64,000 nt of DNA, taken from assembly GCA_012295275.1 (NCBI GenBank), contig CM022671.1, positions 34,312,683 through 34,376,682 of the forward strand, in the 5' to 3' direction. A program made the position numbers and the translations under genes. The stretch's first letter is position 1. Each line of letters opens with the position of its first letter. Under the pieces are notes generated by a model that saw only the letters and a program-made list of their open reading frames with translations, did no database searches and was not told the origin of the DNA. Origin of the DNA: Chrysomallon squamiferum. Its lineage: Eukaryota; Mollusca; Gastropoda; Neomphalida; Peltospiridae. Positions 58,967 through 64,000 of the stretch are shown here, piece after piece.

Positions 58967-59165
58967 TTTTCTGACTCACAGTTGCCAGACATTATTTATC
59001 TGACTCATAACTGTCAGACATTATTTATCTGACTCATAACTGTCAGACATTATTTATCTGACTCATAATTGTCAGACATTATTTATCTGACTCACAGTTG
59101 TCAGACATTATTTATCTGACTCATAACTGTCAGACATTATTTATCTGACTCATAATTGTCAGATG
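58967..59165. repeat. 29-bp tandem repeat with internal dyad (right copy)
   Basis: About seven units of the same repeat as at 48,435-48,668. Confidence 0.92.
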
Positions 59166-59911
59166 TTCCATTTATCCCACTCATAATGTAAACTACACTG
59201 AGGAAAATTAGGCAAATTCCTCATACCGAAATTAACGATTTAAAAAAACACACACAAAAAAAAAAAAAAAAACACATTCTTTATACAAAGATTTTATTTA
59301 AAAAAAAATATAAAATATAAATCTCTATTCCTATAGAAACGATATTCACTGAATGAATTCGTTTACGTCTACGGCAACTGTCTGAAGTCTGCCGACGTCG
59401 TTGCGATGAAAGACATAACTGACTTCAAAGACATCAGACATCAAACAGGTTTATCGAACACCTGATGATTTACGGCATACAGCGTCCTTTTCACACGTTT
59501 CAGTCTTAGCCCGATTCTTGCTCTGACACAGTGTATATAGTCGTTTAGCCCCCAGATACTTCGCCAAAAATAGTTTTGCCCCGCTCCGTTCAGCGATTAC
59601 GTGTTTTTGCCTCATTTCAAAAAGAATCCAGTTACGGCCATATTATAATTGTCAGATGTCCCATTTATCTGACAAATATTTGTCAATTTAGCTTCCAACC
59701 TTTAAAAGTTATAACAGATGATATTAATTTGACAGGAATCCACCAGACTAAGGTACTTCGGTACATTGTATATAGTTATGGGTTCTGACTTGTGATTTTA
59801 AACATCTCACATTAAGGAATATACAGGTATTTCATCAACTGAATGACAGTTAATGCTCAAAGATCGTTAAGAGTAGCAACATATGGTTAGGGTCAAGACT
59901 TGTTTTGTTTT

Positions 59912-59950
<39 letters not shown>

Positions 59951-60035
59951 CTCTCAACGTCACATTTGGCAAATTTTAATAATAAATGGTGCTGAGATGT
60001 GTCTCCAAACCTGCTGTTTCTGCATACGTTGTATT

Positions 60036-60620
60036 TTTTCAATGAGTAATAAACATATTTAAAATGCTTTGGTCGATAAGTCCTTGTTGTTGTTTTTTTT
60101 GTAACATTTCTTTCCTATTCTGATCGAATTTAAAGTGTATTGTTGAAAAAATAATAATAATAGTATAATAAATAGATAAATAAATAAATAAACACAAATT
60201 AAAGAAGCAATTTTCTTTGGAATGATAATGAAATTAAATTTAAAAAAAAGATAAAATGCAAAAATAGTTTTTCTTTATTACAGATTCTTGGACTTTCTTT
60301 GTTGATGGCTTCAGAGAAAAATGATTTAAAACCTTATTTCACCTTCATCACTTAACGAATCTCGTTGGTCAAACAGGTGAAAGACGTATCATAGCGTGGG
60401 CGTATGTGCGTTTAGACAGGTCTGTTTTTGCAACTATGCAGACTTTTACTGTGCTCTGCATAGGTAGAGAAAGGCGATTTGAGGTGAGGCTTTGCATGGG
60501 GTAACTCTTGGCTGTACACCAGCTCTGATTATGTACATCCGTTACACCTGTTCTGTTGTTAACAGCTATGTTTATTTATCAGTGTCACTCGTTTCGTAGA
60601 AATGTGGAACTTTTCCAGAG
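60036..60620. other. Unannotated intergenic DNA right of the array
   Basis: AT-rich to about 60,300, then more balanced. No exon, transposon or RNA gene was recognised. Confidence 0.5.
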
Positions 60621-60624
60621 GCAG

Positions 60625-61408
60625 GTACGACAGTTTTCACACAGAGTGAAATGTGTGTGTACACGCTGTCACGACAGTTTTCACACAAAGTGAAATGTGT
60701 GTGTACACGCTGTCACGACAGTTTTCACACAAAGTGAAATGTGTAATACGCGTGTACACGCTGTCACGACAGTTTTCACACAAAGTGAAATGTGTAATAC
60801 GCGTGTACACGCTGTCACGACAGTTTTCACACAAAGTGAAATGTGTAATACGTGTGTACACGCTGTCACGACAGCAAAGTGAAATGTGGGTGTACACGCT
60901 GTCACGACAGTTTTCACACAAAGTGAAATGTGTGTGTACACGCTGTCACGACAGTGTTCACACAAAGTGAAATGTGCGTGTACACGCTGTCACGACAGTT
61001 TTCACACAAAGTGAAATGTGTGTGTACACGCTGTCACGACAGTGTTCACACAAAGTGAAATGTGCGTGTACACGCTGTCACGACAGTTTTCACACAAAGT
61101 GAAATGTGCGTGTACACGCTGTCACGACAGTTTTCACACAAAGTGAAATGTGTAATACGCGTGTACACGCTGTCACGACAGTTTTCACACAAAGTGAAAT
61201 GTGTAATACGTGTGTACACGCTGTCACGACAGTTTTCACACAAAGTGAAATGTGGGTGTACACGCTGTCACGACAGTTTTCACACAAAGTGAAATGTGTG
61301 TGTACACGCTGTCACGACAGTGTTCACACAAAGTGAAATGTGCGTGTACACGCTGTCACGACAGTGTTCACACAAAGTGAAATGTGTGTGTACACGCTGT
61401 CACGACAC
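60625..61408. repeat. 44/51-bp minisatellite with palindromic elements
   Basis: Seventeen occurrences of GCTGTCACGAC define the array. The short unit is 44 bp, and a 51-bp variant carries TAATACG. Each unit contains TGTCACGACA, GTGTACAC and the inverted pair TTTCAC/GTGAAA. Variants GTGCG, GTGTG, GTGGG and TTTT or TGTT alternate in blocks, suggesting amplification of multi-unit blocks. The open frames crossing it are repeat artefacts. Confidence 0.95.
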
Positions 61409-61635
61409 TGTACGTCACGGTGTTCAGGAAGTTTCTTTTAAAGTCAGCACGTGCATTACACCTGTCTTCACACCTTTTAAACTCACATGAACCGAGAAAG
61501 TGTGTGTACGTAACATAAAAAAAAATATTTTGAAAACGCAAATGTTTCTGGTATTTCTTTCTTCTTCTTCTTCTTTTACTTTTCTTTTTTTTCTTTTTTT
61601 TTTTTTTTTTCTTGAAAGGAGATTTCAAAATAGTA

Positions 61636-61682
<47 letters not shown>

Positions 61683-62215
61683 GTTTATATATATATATTT
61701 TTTTAATAAACACAAAAACACCCCCCCCCCAAAAAAAAAACATTATTAATAATATCATTACTGTTAACACTGCTACACCGAAAAAACCTACTACTACAAC
61801 TACTACTATCCATTTTTACCATTACTACTAGTACTTTTGGAACTACAAAACATTATAAACATAGATGTATGTATCTATGTATGGTATGAACACGTGTGTG
61901 TTGGTAGGTCTATGTATCATAGCGTGTATGGAGGAAGGTGCGTGTGTGCATGCGTTTCTGCATTCATTGCAAATCAGTGAAACATAAATTGATTTAGCTG
62001 CTCCTAATATCCATACAACAGATGTTTATATATACATAAAATCATGCAAGCACAGCCACACACATAGATACATAGTAATTAACTGGAAACAAGTAACTGT
62101 GCATATTTAACAGAATAATATATATATATATATATATATAATATTAGAAAATAAAAGTTGATGTTTGTGCTATAAACATTTATTTACTGAAAATGTGAAC
62201 TCAAAATTATTACGT
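61409..62215. other. Low-complexity intergenic DNA
   Basis: It contains CTT, poly-T, AAT (about 61,639-61,680), AC-rich and AT runs. No gene was recognised. Confidence 0.6.
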
Positions 62216-62264
62216 TTTAACGCAAGGCACTGTGTCACAGCCGGAAAGAAGGGTGGTACAGAAA

Positions 62265-62910
62265 GTTAGTATGGTGTGTGGCCACCATTAGCATTGATAA
62301 GACTTGGTAACGGCGCCGCATAGACAAAACTAGAAGTTTGAAAAAGACTTGTGGGACGGAGTTCTTCATCGCTGTCAGAGCTTGTTCCAGCTGGGCAAGC
62401 GCTACCTGCTGATTCTGGTTACAACGTAAACGTCGTTTCGCTTCATCCCAGAGAGTTCCGGAGAAGTAAAGAACATCAGTGTTCTGTATGGGAAGTCTGT
62501 TACAATACGTGCAATATGTGCACGTGCGTTGTCTTCCTGTAACGCGATGTCACGTTCCTGCGCTTGAGCATAAGGTAGGACGAGAGGTCAGATGATGTCA
62601 TCTTGCTAGCACGTACCAGTCAAACTGCGATTTATAAAGAAAAAAACAAGCTGGGTCAGTGAGATGCGATAGCTCCCCAAACCATCACACTTCTGCCTCC
62701 AAACGGCTGACGTTCAATAACGCAAGAGTCGTTAGACCATTGCGCGTCCTTCAGAACTGTTCAGTACACTGTCCCAGTCTTGTCGCCGAACTTTAAATGT
62801 TGTTAAGCGAGCCTTCCGATGAAGTGGAAATCAAAAATTGCTCTTAACCCAGGAATAGTTCGGACTGTTAACCTGGCAGCTTGGATCCGATTTCGAAAAT
62901 GAACCAACAG
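62265..62910 (-). pseudogene. Decayed Tc1-like (IS630/Tc1/mariner) transposase
   Basis: Minus-strand translation in shifting frames gives a helix-turn-helix-like RNRIQAARLTVRT (about 62,895-62,855). It is followed by AQWSND, FGGRSVMVWGAI (about 62,700-62,660), QEDNARAHIARIVTDF (about 62,540-62,492, containing the DNARAH catalytic-region motif) and the family's C-terminal ANGGHTPY (about 62,292-62,269). Stops and frameshifts occur between the blocks. The stretch between AQWSND and CVIERQPFGG lacks the usual SDESRF block, so an internal deletion is likely. Terminal inverted repeats were not identified. It lies just 3' of copy K. Confidence 0.8.
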
Positions 62911-63046
62911 AATATTATTAATTTGTTGTGTGTGTGTGTGTTCTTGTGTGTGCGTGCGTATATTTGTCTGCATGAAGCTATAGACAAACACATAAATAAC
63001 ATTTAGAACTCACAACGTGAAACTAACGAAGGAATGTTCAGCAGAT

Positions 63047-63052
63047 TTTATT
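63047..63052 (-). terminator. Candidate poly(A) signal of copy K
   Basis: Minus-strand AATAAA about 100 nt after the stop. Confidence 0.4.
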
Positions 63053-63152
63053 TTGTTCAGTTTCTATATCCTCATGTAATTAGACACGCACGTTTATACA
63101 GAAAGATAGACACACTTCATCTTAAATATACATAGGAATCGTTATTTACGTG

Positions 63153-64000
63153 TTAGTGGTTGTTGTTCTTTTTTCTCTTTTTTTTTGATAAAAAATATTT
63201 CCCGAGATTGTTGATTCGACCTGCTGACGTGTGAAAGAAAACATATTTGTCTAAATCCTTCACCTGATTTTCATTATTTCGATCGAGAAACAGATACACA
63301 TCATTGAATGGTCTTTGAGTTATGTTTAGTTTGTTAGCTATGATACCGGTTAGATATACGTCGTCTATCCAGAAGAACGGAGTTGTCAAAGACGATCTAT
63401 AAAAGGCCTCGGCCACGTCGGGACTCATGACGTAAGCAGCACCAAGGCAGTAAGGTTCGTAGATGTCGTTTGCATATTCTTTCTTGGTGACGTACCATTT
63501 TAACTCTTTCGATCGCACCACTTTCCGGTTCACAAAGAGGAAGCAAGCGATTAATGACTTCCTTCCATAGAGAAGTTCAAAACTGGACCTGACGTATTTG
63601 AAGAGCAAGGGAACATTGACAAACATGTCGTCGTCAGTTTTCAGGACGTAGGTGGCCGCTCTGCAGAATGTCGTCACCCATTTCACCGCAGCGACCGCCT
63701 TGTAGGTCAGATTGCGGTAACTGTCGACAAAGTTCTCCATCGCTATGTCGCCGTACGTTCTGTTCTCCCACATCAGCGTGTCCATTACTCGGATATCAGA
63801 GGAGTACCCGGTGAAGAAAACCACAGGAATCTGTTTCTTGTTCCCCCATGTATTTCTTATAGCTTGGCGCTTCCTCAGATTGGTTGGCGCGCTGTGGACA
63901 ATGGCTATCATGAAGACGTTCTTTCCCTCGCACAAAGACGCAGGATTCAAAAGAAATTTAAACGGATGAGGATTTATCACGGGAATTTGCTTCAACTGAT
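63153..64000 (-). CDS. Copy K: diverged GT31 beta-1,3-galactosyltransferase-like (partial, N-terminus off window)
   Basis: The frame is open to the window edge and gives about 282 codons beginning inside the stem. The block order is the same as in A-J: NPHPFKF, LCEGKNVFM, RQAIRNTWG, VVFFTG, YGDIAMENFVDSYRNLTYKA split by a few changes, KTDDDMFVN, YCLGAAYV, FFWIDDVYLTG. Identity to the array copies is only moderate. The gene shows no sign of the silent-site homogenisation seen in the others, so it is an old paralogue and a useful outgroup. The C-terminus ends in a Lys-rich tail (SKKKRKK) and Asn/His. The anchor should lie beyond 64,000. Confidence 0.88.
   Translation of the reverse strand, partial: QLKQIPVINPHPFKFLLNPASLCEGKNVFMIAIVHSAPTNLRKRQAIRNTWGNKKQIPVVFFTGYSSDIRVMDTLMWENRTYGDIAMENFVDSYRNLTYKAVAAVKWVTTFCRAATYVLKTDDDMFVNVPLLFKYVRSSFELLYGRKSLIACFLFVNRKVVRSKELKWYVTKKEYANDIYEPYCLGAAYVMSPDVAEAFYRSSLTTPFFWIDDVYLTGIIANKLNITQRPFNDVYLFLDRNNENQVKDLDKYVFFHTSAGRINNLGKYFLSKKKRKKNNNH

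Noticed and set aside
59576-59788. Possible short gene in the duplicated segment
   Set aside because: No recognisable domain, and its counterpart at about 49,010-49,215 carries different indels.
60625-61408. CRISPR-like array of regular repeats
   Set aside because: There are no unique spacers, since the whole unit repeats, and the DNA is eukaryotic. This is a minisatellite.
60637-61490. Repetitive open frames on both strands (CRDSVYT, VHAVTTVFTQ)
   Set aside because: Artefacts of the 44/51-bp minisatellite, open on both strands at once.

Overview
This is eukaryotic, very AT-rich DNA: intron-containing genes with GT-AG splice sites, AATAAA signals, long AAT, CT, CA, CTAT and GTAT microsatellites, several minisatellites and relic transposons. 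The overall look (short-tandem-repeat-rich DNA, a local burst of Golgi glycosyltransferase genes, a tRNA-Ser-like SINE, Tc1-type relics) fits an invertebrate, most likely a lophotrochozoan such as a mollusc. The species cannot be determined from the sequence alone.

Left part (1-17,400). The window opens inside the last coding exon of an unrecognised plus-strand gene (1-309), followed by about 5.6 kb of gene-free, microsatellite-rich DNA. On the minus strand, 17,327 down to 5,998, lies a complete 14-exon gene for the U3 snoRNP WD40 protein RRP9 (U3-55K). The exons join in phase to a 469-residue product. Its introns hold a 30-bp minisatellite, a 22-bp minisatellite and long AAT runs.

Right part (19,000-64,000). 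This is a cluster of eleven GT31 (beta-1,3-galactosyltransferase-like, Pfam Galactosyl_T) loci. Copy A is on the plus strand. Copies B to J form a head-to-tail minus-strand array with units of about 3.3-5.2 kb. A diverged copy K runs off the right edge on the minus strand. A, B, C, D, E and I look intact as single coding exons of 351-352 codons behind a 5'UTR intron. G is intact but has a frameshifted C-terminal extension. F (32-bp deletion), H (5'-truncated, two in-frame stops) and J (late nonsense codon) are damaged. All encode type II membrane proteins of the Golgi type with the RQTIRKTWG, KTDDD and IDDVYITG blocks.

Each array unit, in plus-strand order, holds: 3' flank, minus-strand CDS, splice acceptor, CAT-rich intron, candidate 5' noncoding exon, a conserved non-genic block, a tRNA-Ser-like SINE plus a headless partial copy, a degenerate minisatellite, and a CT microsatellite of variable length. 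The units clearly arose by unequal crossing-over. A catalytic core that is nearly invariant even at silent sites, shared with inverted copy A, points to gene conversion. Differences concentrate in a short window after the DxD motif and in the C-terminus. Beyond the array lie a 44/51-bp minisatellite (60.6-61.4 kb) and a decayed Tc1-like transposase (62.3-62.9 kb).
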